Shown here one piece after another: positions 57,460 through 64,000 of a stretch of DNA of 64,000 nucleotides (positions are counted from its first letter, which is position 1; the number at the start of each line of letters is the position of its first letter). The DNA is from Thermanaeromonas sp. C210. Lineage in GTDB: Bacteria > Bacillota > DSM-521 > Neomoorellales > Neomoorellaceae. The stretch covers positions 786,083 through 850,082 of the forward strand of contig NZ_BLWF01000001.1 of assembly GCF_013167955.1 (NCBI RefSeq). Direction: 5' to 3'. The position numbers and the translations under genes are program-made. The notes beneath the pieces are model-generated. The model was not told the DNA's origin. It was given only the letters and a program-made list of their open reading frames with translations, and searched no databases.

Positions 57460-57834
57460 TTGAGGAAATATGCAAAACTCTGTATAATCCCCTTAGTCAT
57501 AATTACCATTTTCTTTTTGCTCCGCGCTTTTCCCATGACGGACGACCCCCCTGGTAGGTGTGCTCTTGATGAACGACGCCCGCGTAGAAAAACTATTGGG
57601 TATGCGGGAAGGCCTGGCCCGAATGGGTTATAGCGAAGGGAAAAATATTGATTTCATAACCGCCAACGCCCGCAGCCGTCCGGAAGACCTGGATCGCTTG
57701 GCTGCAGAACTAATAGTCCGAAACCTGGTGTTGTAGTGGCCGGCGGGAGGATAGAGGCCGAGGTGCTGGCCCCCCTGGTTCAGCAAGGGCAAATGGTAAT
57801 GTGCCATAGTTTCGTTCACAAGCATTAAATTTCT
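57460..57834 (+). pseudogene. ABC transporter substrate-binding protein, frameshifted and IS-truncated
   Basis: A signal peptide (LRKYAKLCIIPLVIITIFFL) is followed in a shifted frame by VGVLLMNDARVEKLLGMREG, LARMGYSEGKNIDFITANAR and SRPEDLDRLAAELIVRN, then in another frame VVVAGGRIEAEVLAPLVQQG. This is the start of the pfam ABC_sub_bind (TrpX-like) family. The rest is cut at about 57835 by the insertion sequence. The missing half is not seen on the far side. Confidence 0.75.
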
Positions 57835-58976
57835 GGGGGAGTTATCCCAGGGGATAGTAGAGATATTCCATAAGCAGTCGAGATATAGCGAGACCTGATC
57901 TAAGAGGAGTACGGGCATAGCACCGACGGCCGGGTTTATGGCCATACGGGAGGCATGGAGGGCTTGGGCTGGCGTTTGGCCCTTCATGCCTTTTCCGAAG
58001 TGAGGGCGTTGATAATTGAAATAGAGGGTCCAGTCCTGGGCCATTTTAAAGAAGGAAGCCCTGGAAGTCACTTTGGCCAGGTTAATGGCATAGAATTCTT
58101 CGTCATCAGTACGGTGAGAGCGCTCGACGAAAGTATTGAACTGCTTTTGTCCTGGTGGGATATTAAGCAAAGAGACGTCTAGATGATTAAAGATAAAGTT
58201 TTGCATAAGGGTACGTTTTCTAGAGGTAGCTGGTCCACCGAATTCCCCACCATTGTCGGTCTGGAAGAAGAGGTGGTGAAATACACCGAAGGCTCGTAGC
58301 CAATAGGCCAGGAGGAGTAAGAAGGTCAGGCCATTGTTGAAGGTGAGCTCGGTAGCATAGGCAATGAACCTTAACCGGGTTTTTATATCGATAGCGGTAA
58401 ACTGGTATTTAGGCAACTTATTACGCAGAATAGCGGCATAAGCCTTTAGAGGCAAGGCATGCTGGTCGGCTATGTATTTAGTATCGATTTGCCAAAACTG
58501 TAAAGGTTTGAAGCAGAGAGGTCTACGAAATAACGTTTTTGACCGTTAAAAGATTTAACTTTACGGCAGTTAACGCGGGCACGGCGTAGGATATTACGGA
58601 TAGTGTAGGGGGACAGGTAGATATGGCAGGAGGTAGCTAAAGCGACGGCCAGGCGTTTAGGGCCGAAGTTAGTGGCCTTAGCCATTTCCACTACCAATTT
58701 TTCGATATGAGAGGGTGTACGGTTAGGCATGGGGTTTTTGGGGCCTCTTTTGAGGATACAAGCGCTAAGATCGTGCCCTGAGTTTCTATAACGGTGGAGG
58801 AGCGTATACACCCAACGGACGGAGACCCCAAGGATAGCAGCAACCTCTCTAGGGGAATGATTATTCAACAGGGAGATAATAAGCTGAACTGGTGCCTGAG
58901 GGTTTCCAGAAGCTTTAAGTTGTTGGTATAATGTCATTGGGTGGGTGTCCCTCCTTTCGGGGTTTTTGATGACCAC
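57835..58976 (-). pseudogene. IS481-type transposase, frameshifted
   Basis: First part from 58976: MTLYQQLKASGNPQAPVQLI and NNHSPREVAAILGVSVRWVY, an HTH, then FGPKRLAVALATSCHIYLSP. Near 58520 a one-base shift moves from VDLSA to KPLQFWQIDTKYIADQHALP, the start of the rve core. The rest has YQFTAIDIKTRLRFIAYATE and HHLFFQTDNGGEFGG, with the second Asp. The frame runs through the IS end into flanking DNA. Confidence 0.8.
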
Positions 58977-59005
58977 TTTGATAATATCCCTGGGATACCC
59001 ACCCT
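57835..59005 (-). mobile_element. IS481-like insertion sequence (~1.17 kb)
   Basis: Ends carry imperfect inverted repeats: left GGGGGAGTTATCCCAGGGGA, right read inward GGGTGGGTATCCCAGGGATA. It holds one frameshifted transposase and interrupts a substrate-binding-protein pseudogene. Borders are approximate. Confidence 0.7.
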
Positions 59006-59082
59006 TTGCAATACCTGTTTGACCCTCTCAAAGTACTGGGAACGAAACTCTGGCCTATCTACAACACTGCCGGAAAAAGACC

Positions 59083-59112
59083 TTGACGGAGGTAAGGGCT
59101 CTATGCTATAAT
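59083..59112 (+). promoter_or_regulatory. sigma-A promoter of tRNA-Gly-Cys
   Basis: TTGACG at 59083-59088 and TATAAT at 59107-59112, 18-bp spacing, ending 18 bp before tRNA-Gly. Confidence 0.8.
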
Positions 59113-59130
59113 CCTTCGTGCAAGGGTTGT

Positions 59131-59205
59131 GCGGAAGTAGCTCAGTGGTAGAGCATCGCCTTGCCAAGGCGAGGGCCGCGGGTTCAAATCCCGTCTTCCG
59201 CTCCA
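59131..59205 (+). tRNA. tRNA-Gly (anticodon GCC)
   Basis: Acceptor GCGGAAG/CTTCCGC, anticodon stem TCGCC/GGCGA around TTGCCAA gives GCC; CCA encoded. Confidence 0.96.
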
Positions 59206-59232
59206 TTTTTTATATTGGGGTTTTTTGAATGA

Positions 59233-59308
59233 GGCGCGGTGGCGAAGGGGCTAACGCCGCGGTCTGCAAAACCGCTATTCGCCGGTTCAAATCCGGCCCG
59301 CGCCTCCA
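59233..59308 (+). tRNA. tRNA-Cys (anticodon GCA)
   Basis: Acceptor GGCGCGG/CCGCGCC, anticodon stem GCGGT/ACCGC around CTGCAAA gives GCA. CCA encoded. Confidence 0.95.
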
Positions 59309-59377
59309 GTACTTAAGGGGGGACCATTTCAGATAAGGAGATGGTCTCCTATTTATATTTGGGGGGTGTTCCCGATT

Positions 59378-59773
59378 ATGGACGGCAGCGCGGCCGGTTT
59401 TCCCCGGACCAATCCCTTTATAGAGCTGCTGGACATTGAATTTGTACGTATAGAGCCGGGACAAGCGGAAACCAGGCTTAAAGTGGCCCGTAAACACCTT
59501 AATCCGTGGAATTATCTCCACGGCGGCGTATTCGCAGCCCTGGCGGATACTACTATGGGTGCGGCAGTTCGCTCCTCGGCCAAGGTTTATACTACGACTA
59601 ATCTGGATCTCCACTACATAAAGCCGGTTAAAGAAGGCGAAGAGGTAATTTGCCGCGGTAAAGTAATCCACCCGGGCAACCACATCATCCATGCGGAAGC
59701 GGTTATGATGGTGGGAACGCGCGTAGTTGCCACGGCTAGCGCCACCTTCTACGTCCTTAATCCCGGAAGCTGA
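59378..59773 (+). CDS. PaaI-type hotdog thioesterase
   Basis: 131 residues. PWNYLHGGVFAALADTTMGA is the hotdog helix with the HGG motif and catalytic Asp/Glu region of PaaI-like acyl-CoA thioesterases. NLDLHYIKPVKEGEEVICRG and VATASATFYVL complete the sheet. ATG 59378 is chosen; GTG 59366 is in frame. It might act with the acyl-CoA ligase encoded at 39.7 kb, but no linkage is seen. Confidence 0.88.
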   Translation: MDGSAAGFPRTNPFIELLDIEFVRIEPGQAETRLKVARKHLNPWNYLHGGVFAALADTTMGAAVRSSAKVYTTTNLDLHYIKPVKEGEEVICRGKVIHPGNHIIHAEAVMMVGTRVVATASATFYVLNPGS

Positions 59774-59788
59774 AACCCGGAATCGGTG

Positions 59789-59818
59789 TTGAAGAAGTCC
59801 TCGAAAATATGTTATAAT
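59789..59818 (+). promoter_or_regulatory. sigma-A promoter of tRNA-Leu(TAA)
   Basis: TTGAAG at 59789-59794 and TATAAT at 59813-59818, 18-bp spacing. Confidence 0.7.
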
Positions 59819-59838
59819 TGCCTTACGCAATGATTTGC

Positions 59839-59927
59839 GCGAGAGTGGCGGAACAGGCAGACGCCCGAGACTTAAAATCTCGTGGACCGTTTGGTCCGTG
59901 CGGGTTCGAGTCCCGCCTCTCGCACCA
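59839..59927 (+). tRNA. tRNA-Leu (anticodon TAA)
   Basis: Acceptor GCGAGAG/CTCTCGC, anticodon stem CGAGA/TCTCG around CTTAAAA gives TAA. Long variable arm (GGACCGTTTGGTCC) and CCA encoded. An integrase start lies about 170 bp downstream, as at tRNA-Leu(CAA). Confidence 0.96.
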
Positions 59928-60098
59928 GTTGAAAACAGTAGGTTAGCAGGCAGGCCAAAAACTGCAGCGGTAAAATAAAAAGGCTATGTCTTGTTAAGCT
60001 TGAATGCCTTGCCTAACCTAACCTTTCGAGACTATATTAAAACAACGTCTCAGGCCTCCCGTACAGCCGAATAAGAAAGTATGGGGGGTTTTGTTTTT

Positions 60099-60178
60099 AT
60101 GACTAAAAAAATAGTTAGACTGCGTAAAAATGTTCCTGAATGTTGGAAGGAAACTGTCGAAGAATATCTAATATCTAC
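60099..60178 (+). pseudogene. integrase N-terminal fragment, 5' half of IS-interrupted gene
   Basis: ATG 60099 starts MTKKIVRLRKNVPECWKETV and EEYLIST, which parallels VVRLNPAPTTWREVLEEFIL of the integrase at 7042. The IS1634-type element begins at 60179. The 3' continuation lies at 62071. Confidence 0.6.
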
Positions 60179-62070
60179 ATCCTGACTTTATCAGATGAGA
60201 ATCTAGAAGCCGCATAAAATCTAGGAAGATAGAAACCAAGGCGTGCATTTTGCCACTACGCCTGGCCCTGCCAGCGAGAAGCAAACTCTTCTACACGAGT
60301 GATATTGGCAGGGGGAGCGATTCGCATCAGGCGCAGGATCTTTTTGCTTAACTCTGTACCCTTGGTCTTAATAAAGAAGGTTTCTCCTTCGATTTCCACC
60401 TCGGCAAAGTTGAGGGAGTTTAACGCTTCCCGGATCTCTACCGGCGAGGCGTTTTCTCCAGCTTGCCGGAGCTTGGATTCCAGGGTGCGTTCGAGAAGAA
60501 AGGCCAGGAAACAGATTACAAAGTGCCCCTTAATCCGCCTTTCGGTCCAATGGAAAACCGGTCGTACTTCCAGGGTGCTTTTCATGACGCGGAAGGATTC
60601 TTCAATCCGCCACAGGTTGTGGTAAGCATCCAGAATGTCTTTGGCGCTCATCTCTTTCTCGTTGGTCTGGATGCCGTAGTAGCCGTCAAATTGTTGGTCC
60701 CAGTTAATTGCTTCTTCGTCCAGCACCCAGGTGCCGGTACAATCTACTTCTTTGAGGTATTTCTTGCCGCCGCGTTTATTGCTGGCCCGGATTTTAGCCT
60801 TGCTTTCTAAAAGGCTTTGGGCCTTCTCGATTAACCTTTCCCGGTCGGACCGGTCTTTCTCCGCCCGCCGGCTGGAGTAGGTGACGATCAGTTTTTCGGG
60901 TAATTGGTATTTTTCTCCTTCAGCGGTGAACTCGTTTATGTATTCGATAACCTTGTAGCGAAGGACTTCTCCTTCTTCGTCGTCCTTGATCTCCTGATAG
61001 CCGTCTTCGTCCAGGATCATATCGGTAATCTCTTTCTTCATCTTCTTAATGCGGGCGGCAAAAATGTAGCTGTAGTTACGTTCTACTATGCGCTTTAAAT
61101 TGAGCTTGCTGTTAATCCCCCGGTCCGCCACGATAATTACCCGGCGCAGGCCAAAACGTTTTTCCAGCTTTTCTAAGGCTGCTTCCAGGGTTTTACCGTC
61201 AAAGGTATTGCCGGGGAAAAGCTCATAGCCTATGGGCCGACCTTCGCAATCAATAAGTAAACCCAGTACCACCTGGACTTCGTTGTACTTGCCGTCTTTA
61301 CTGAAGCCAAAATCTCGTAAAGTATCGGCTTTGACGCTGGCAAAGGAAAAGGTCGTTACGTCGTAAAATACCACATCTACTTTCATGTTGAAAAGGTGGC
61401 GGTTCTTCCGGAACATCTCTTCTTCCAGCAATTCTTTGTGCTCACTGAGTAAATCCAGGGAGCGATAGAGGTGGTTCAAAGCCACGTCGGGCAAACTGGC
61501 ATAACGTTGCTGGTGGTTGTAGGTGCCCAGTTTGCTCCTGGGCTCAAGGAGGTGCTGGACGACCATCAGAAAACTCGCGTCACTTAAGCTGAATTGGACC
61601 TTGTGTTTGGCACTAATCTCTTTCAGCAGTTCGGGTAGTTCAAATTGGTTCCAGATCTTCCGGTAGACCACATAACCCCAGTTCTTGATCTGCGCCTCAG
61701 AGAAGTTCGCTAAACTGGTCACCTCCCTGGCCTTGGACAATTCTAAAAGGCGCTTTCCCAATCTTTGAAAGCTGGGGTTGTTTTCAATCTCATCCAGGCG
61801 GCCGAGATTTAAAAGGACCTTGTGTTTGACAACACCGTTTTCCCGGTAAGACCGAACCAACTGAACGTACTGGTGGTCCCTAGATTTAGTTATCTTGATG
61901 AACATGTTTTTATGATACCACTATTTACACCTATTGTCTAGCTATATAACCATTATTACCGCTAATGTTGCCACTACACTTTTCGCTTTCTGACCGGCTT
62001 TGAGCCCGCAAACCTAGATTTTATGCGGGTCCCTGTTTCCAAAACGAGTTGTAACTGATAAAGTCAGGAT
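60179..62070 (-). mobile_element. IS1634-type insertion sequence (1892 bp)
   Basis: Perfect 16-bp terminal inverted repeats: ATCCTGACTTTATCAG at 60179-60194 and its reverse complement at 62055-62070. A subterminal CCGCATAAAATCTAGG (about 60210) is also inverted near 62010. Contains one intact transposase. No short exact target duplication is visible; IS1634 itself is known for variable, long duplications. Confidence 0.9.
60256..61905 (-). CDS. IS1634-family transposase
   Basis: 549 residues, apparently intact. DDE enzyme: DVVFYDVTTFSFAS with the first Asp, VIIVADRGINSKLNLKRI with the second, and YHNLWRIEESFRVMKSTLEV with the Y-x2-R-x3-E-x6-K signature holding the catalytic Glu. RYKVIEYINEFTAEGEKYQL lies in the insertion domain. 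It is the only transposase in the window without a frameshift that is fully contained. Confidence 0.92.
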   Translation of the reverse strand: MFIKITKSRDHQYVQLVRSYRENGVVKHKVLLNLGRLDEIENNPSFQRLGKRLLELSKAREVTSLANFSEAQIKNWGYVVYRKIWNQFELPELLKEISAKHKVQFSLSDASFLMVVQHLLEPRSKLGTYNHQQRYASLPDVALNHLYRSLDLLSEHKELLEEEMFRKNRHLFNMKVDVVFYDVTTFSFASVKADTLRDFGFSKDGKYNEVQVVLGLLIDCEGRPIGYELFPGNTFDGKTLEAALEKLEKRFGLRRVIIVADRGINSKLNLKRIVERNYSYIFAARIKKMKKEITDMILDEDGYQEIKDDEEGEVLRYKVIEYINEFTAEGEKYQLPEKLIVTYSSRRAEKDRSDRERLIEKAQSLLESKAKIRASNKRGGKKYLKEVDCTGTWVLDEEAINWDQQFDGYYGIQTNEKEMSAKDILDAYHNLWRIEESFRVMKSTLEVRPVFHWTERRIKGHFVICFLAFLLERTLESKLRQAGENASPVEIREALNSLNFAEVEIEGETFFIKTKGTELSKKILRLMRIAPPANITRVEEFASRWQGQA

Positions 62071-62210
62071 ATATTTTAGTAGGCTTTCGTAAAAAGAAAG
62101 CGGAAGGCAGAATAGTAGGAAAACCTTTGCAGGTCTTAGAGATTTACACACAAGACCTTAACCCCAAAAATTTATCCAGCAATAAGAAGGAATTCTTGGA
62201 GTTATGTTGA
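62071..62210 (+). pseudogene. integrase fragment, 3' continuation after the IS
   Basis: Frame from 62073: ILVGFRKKKAEGRIVGKPLQ, then VLEIYTQDLNPKNLSSNKKE to a stop at 62208. KKKAEGR...LQVLEIYTQDL parallels RKQAEGASKRTLDDYREHV of the integrase at 7042. The catalytic part is absent. Confidence 0.5.
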
Positions 62211-62249
62211 ATCATTACTATGGTCAAGCAACATAGTTGTGTATTATGC

Positions 62250-62665
62250 AACATAATGTGCCCGGAGGCGTTGCAAAAGGAGACCGGGCACCCGGTGTAC
62301 CTGGGGCTCCGGGACCTAAATGAAGTATATATGTGGATAAGATTACCTCCATGAACGGCAGGCGTTCACCCCTTTACTGCACGGGATTGGGAAAGGCCAT
62401 TTTGGCCTTCCTAAAGAATCTGAAATCGAGACCTTTATCCAAACCTCCAAGCTCAAGAGATTTACGCCTAATACCATTACTGAGCCCGAAGGCCTGAAGC
62501 AGGAGGTGAGGCGAATTCGCAACGGGGACATGCCCTGGATCTCGAGGAGCATGAGGTAGGTATACGTTGCGACCCGTGCTGTTCCCAAGTCCTTAAGAAC
62601 AAGGGGCGACAATTGGCTGTGCTCAAAGGCATAGGGTAGATTGGTTGTGTCGTCCAGGCATGGAC
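62250..62665 (+). pseudogene. IclR-family regulator, multiply frameshifted
   Basis: Successive frames give VYLGLRDLNEVYMW, then NGRRSPLYCTGLGKAILAFL, then SEIETFIQTSKLKRFTPNTI and TEPEGLKQEVRRIR, then LDLEEHEVGIRC. In order these match the effector domain of IclR regulators (the G(R)xxPLYxTGxGKAxLA motif and DxEEHxxGxRC). At least three frameshifts; the HTH domain is missing. Confidence 0.75.
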
Positions 62666-62950
62666 GGTTAACCAAGAAAAGTACAGCGTCTTACAATACG
62701 AGACAATATTAACAGCTTCACGGTCTCTATTGTTTGGTTTGTCAAGCTTGAGTATTAAAGAGGCATCTGCGTTGTGGCCGATTTTTTAGAAGGCCTTGAC
62801 ATAATCTTACAGAAGCAACCCTATAATTAATAGGGTAGGCGCCTCAGGAATATAAAAAGCCTTAAGGAGATGGCAAGCGTTGGTAAAATAACCCCAAAAA
62901 GGGTATATTACTTCTTCTACCACCCTTTATGGTAGTATCTACCACTTAAT
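62666..62950. other. AT-rich non-coding stretch
   Basis: No gene supported. TTGACA (~62794) with TATAAT (~62820) is spaced too widely for a standard promoter. A small hairpin (CTACCA...TGGTAG) at ~62918-62935 may be the 3' end of the next IS. Confidence 0.35.
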
Positions 62951-64000
62951 TTAGGCTGCCTTTACTAAACTGCGTAGGTTTTCTCCTTTCTTTTCTCGTA
63001 TCCTCCCTAGCGCCATGGCCAGCATCACCGCTAACGCTAGAGCGCATGTTAAACTCATCTTCTTTAATCCTCGAATAAAGTGTTGCTCAAAACCAAAACT
63101 CTGGTCTAATCGGCTGTTTACTCGCTCCACCGCTGTACGCTTCTTGTAAAGTTCCTCCCAGCGGTAGCTGGAACGTGCTAGCGGCGTGAACACCCTCCGG
63201 TCTTCCTTAAGGGGTATCCGAATACTGCTCTTAACCGGACATTTATCTATTCCCTTGCATCTTAACCCATAATGCCTGGCCGGACAGCGGTATTTTAATG
63301 TTTCCCGGTCCTTCTCAAATCCTCCATAGGCCATCTCCCTCTTTATCCCCGTCTCCGGACAGTAACAGTATACTTTCCCCTTATAGTCGTATACTACGCT
63401 CTCCTGCCCCGCTATTAGTTTAGTTTCTTCCCCGTCTTTCCATTGGTTCCTTATGTCTATGACCGGCTTTATTTGATACTCTTCCCATAGCTCGATGATT
63501 AGTTCTGTGGAGTCGTAGGCCTTGTCTGCTGTAAGATATTTAATCCTTTCAAAGGTCCCCGGTGCCTTCTCTTTTACCCTCTCCAGAAGCTTGGGCGCCT
63601 CTTTTACTTCGCTCGCCGACGCCTTGGTAACTTTAAACCCTAGAGGCAGTTCGTATAGGGCATCTACTATTAGGTGCAGCCGAAATCCAAACCATTTCAC
63701 TACTTTTTCCCACTGGCTGCCGTCTTCCCTCTTACCCCGGTAAACCTTACACCCCCAGTCTGCATCTTGTTCCCGCCGACCGTCAGGTCTAAGCTCCCCC
63801 ACTTTTTCCTTCTTCCTCCCACGACTTAAGCTCGCCAAGGCTTTGCCGTCTATGGCCGCTACTTCTCCAAAACCCGGTAGTTCCTCCCTTAGCTCCTCTA
63901 CCAGCCGGTAAAATATTTCTTCGACCTTCTCTTCTTTCTTAAGCAGTTTCCCCAAAAACCGGCTGTATACCCATGACGGCGGTACGGCTTTTTCTCCCTT
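62951..64000 (-). CDS. DDE transposase (5' cut by window edge)
   Basis: At least 349 residues; the frame is open to base 64000 (EKAVPPSWVYSRFLGKLLKK), so the N-terminus lies outside. AAIDGKALASLSRG and KYLTADKAYDSTELIIELWE hold the first two Asp; ELYKKRTAVERVNSRLDQSF holds the Glu. A Cys-rich part (YRCPARHYGLRCKGIDKCPV) lies between them. IS4/IS1182-like class. Ends in LRSLVKAA. Confidence 0.88.
   Translation of the reverse strand, partial: KGEKAVPPSWVYSRFLGKLLKKEEKVEEIFYRLVEELREELPGFGEVAAIDGKALASLSRGRKKEKVGELRPDGRREQDADWGCKVYRGKREDGSQWEKVVKWFGFRLHLIVDALYELPLGFKVTKASASEVKEAPKLLERVKEKAPGTFERIKYLTADKAYDSTELIIELWEEYQIKPVIDIRNQWKDGEETKLIAGQESVVYDYKGKVYCYCPETGIKREMAYGGFEKDRETLKYRCPARHYGLRCKGIDKCPVKSSIRIPLKEDRRVFTPLARSSYRWEELYKKRTAVERVNSRLDQSFGFEQHFIRGLKKMSLTCALALAVMLAMALGRIREKKGENLRSLVKAA

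Noticed and set aside
60170..62080. Target-site duplication of the IS1634-type element
   Set aside because: Flanking ATATCTAC and ATATTTTA are alike but not identical, so no duplication is claimed.

Overview
The window looks like chromosome from a thermophilic, anaerobic, spore-forming Firmicute of the Moorella/Thermanaeromonas type. This is inferred from GC-rich Gram-positive gene content, GTG/TTG starts after strong AGGAGG sites, a TRAP (mtrB) gene, a tungsten-type aldehyde:ferredoxin oxidoreductase, a Moorella-like 4Fe-4S ferredoxin, a YjcZ-like small protein and IS1634/IS481-type elements. No 16S gene is present, so the species is not fixed.

Layout. 1-6.8 kb is a housekeeping block: the dnaE 3' end, mtrB, a small protein, pfkA, pyk, convergent minC, a HAD phosphatase and an MscS channel. 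6.8-11.2 kb is an accessory island at tRNA-Leu(CAA). The 3' half of that tRNA is repeated 3160 bp downstream, and the same integrase 5' end follows each copy. The island carries a broken integrase, broken HTH genes, two convergent hicAB modules with a third hicB-like gene, and an amidase remnant. 11.2-18.1 kb is a flagellar filament locus: a sigma-28-type promoter, csrA, flagellin, a second sigma-28-type promoter ahead of a decayed flagellin, a lower-GC metallo-beta-lactamase-fold gene, and a glycosyltransferase-TPR protein that may modify flagellin.

18.7-26.3 kb holds rtcB, polA, mutM, coaE, a lytic transglycosylase, pncB and tRNA-Leu(GAG). 26.5-36.7 kb holds small sporulation/metal-type proteins, a tungsten-enzyme cluster (aor-moaD plus an iron alcohol dehydrogenase, divergent from a PucR-type regulator), an amidase, a nitroreductase, a DUF3243 protein, ferredoxin and a membrane glycosyltransferase. 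36.9-50 kb holds a triple-HTH regulator, L-lactate dehydrogenase, a LysR regulator, an acyl-CoA ligase-mobA-moeA-mobB operon, phoU with a Na/Pi cotransporter, speE-speB and a glycogen-debranching-type enzyme.

50-64 kb is rich in tRNAs and insertion sequences: an IS481-like element just upstream of a Val-Asp-Phe tRNA operon, an MFS exporter, thiM, DUF1614, an ABC1 kinase, a TrkA-type protein, a solute-binding-protein gene cut by a second IS, tRNA-Gly/Cys, a thioesterase, and tRNA-Leu(TAA). Next to the last lies an integrase start cut by an IS1634-type element, then an IclR pseudogene and a transposase running off the window.

The main themes are molybdenum/tungsten cofactor use (MoaD, MobA, MoeA, MobB with AOR), flagellin control and modification, and repeated targeting of tRNA-Leu genes by one integrase family whose copies are all now broken.
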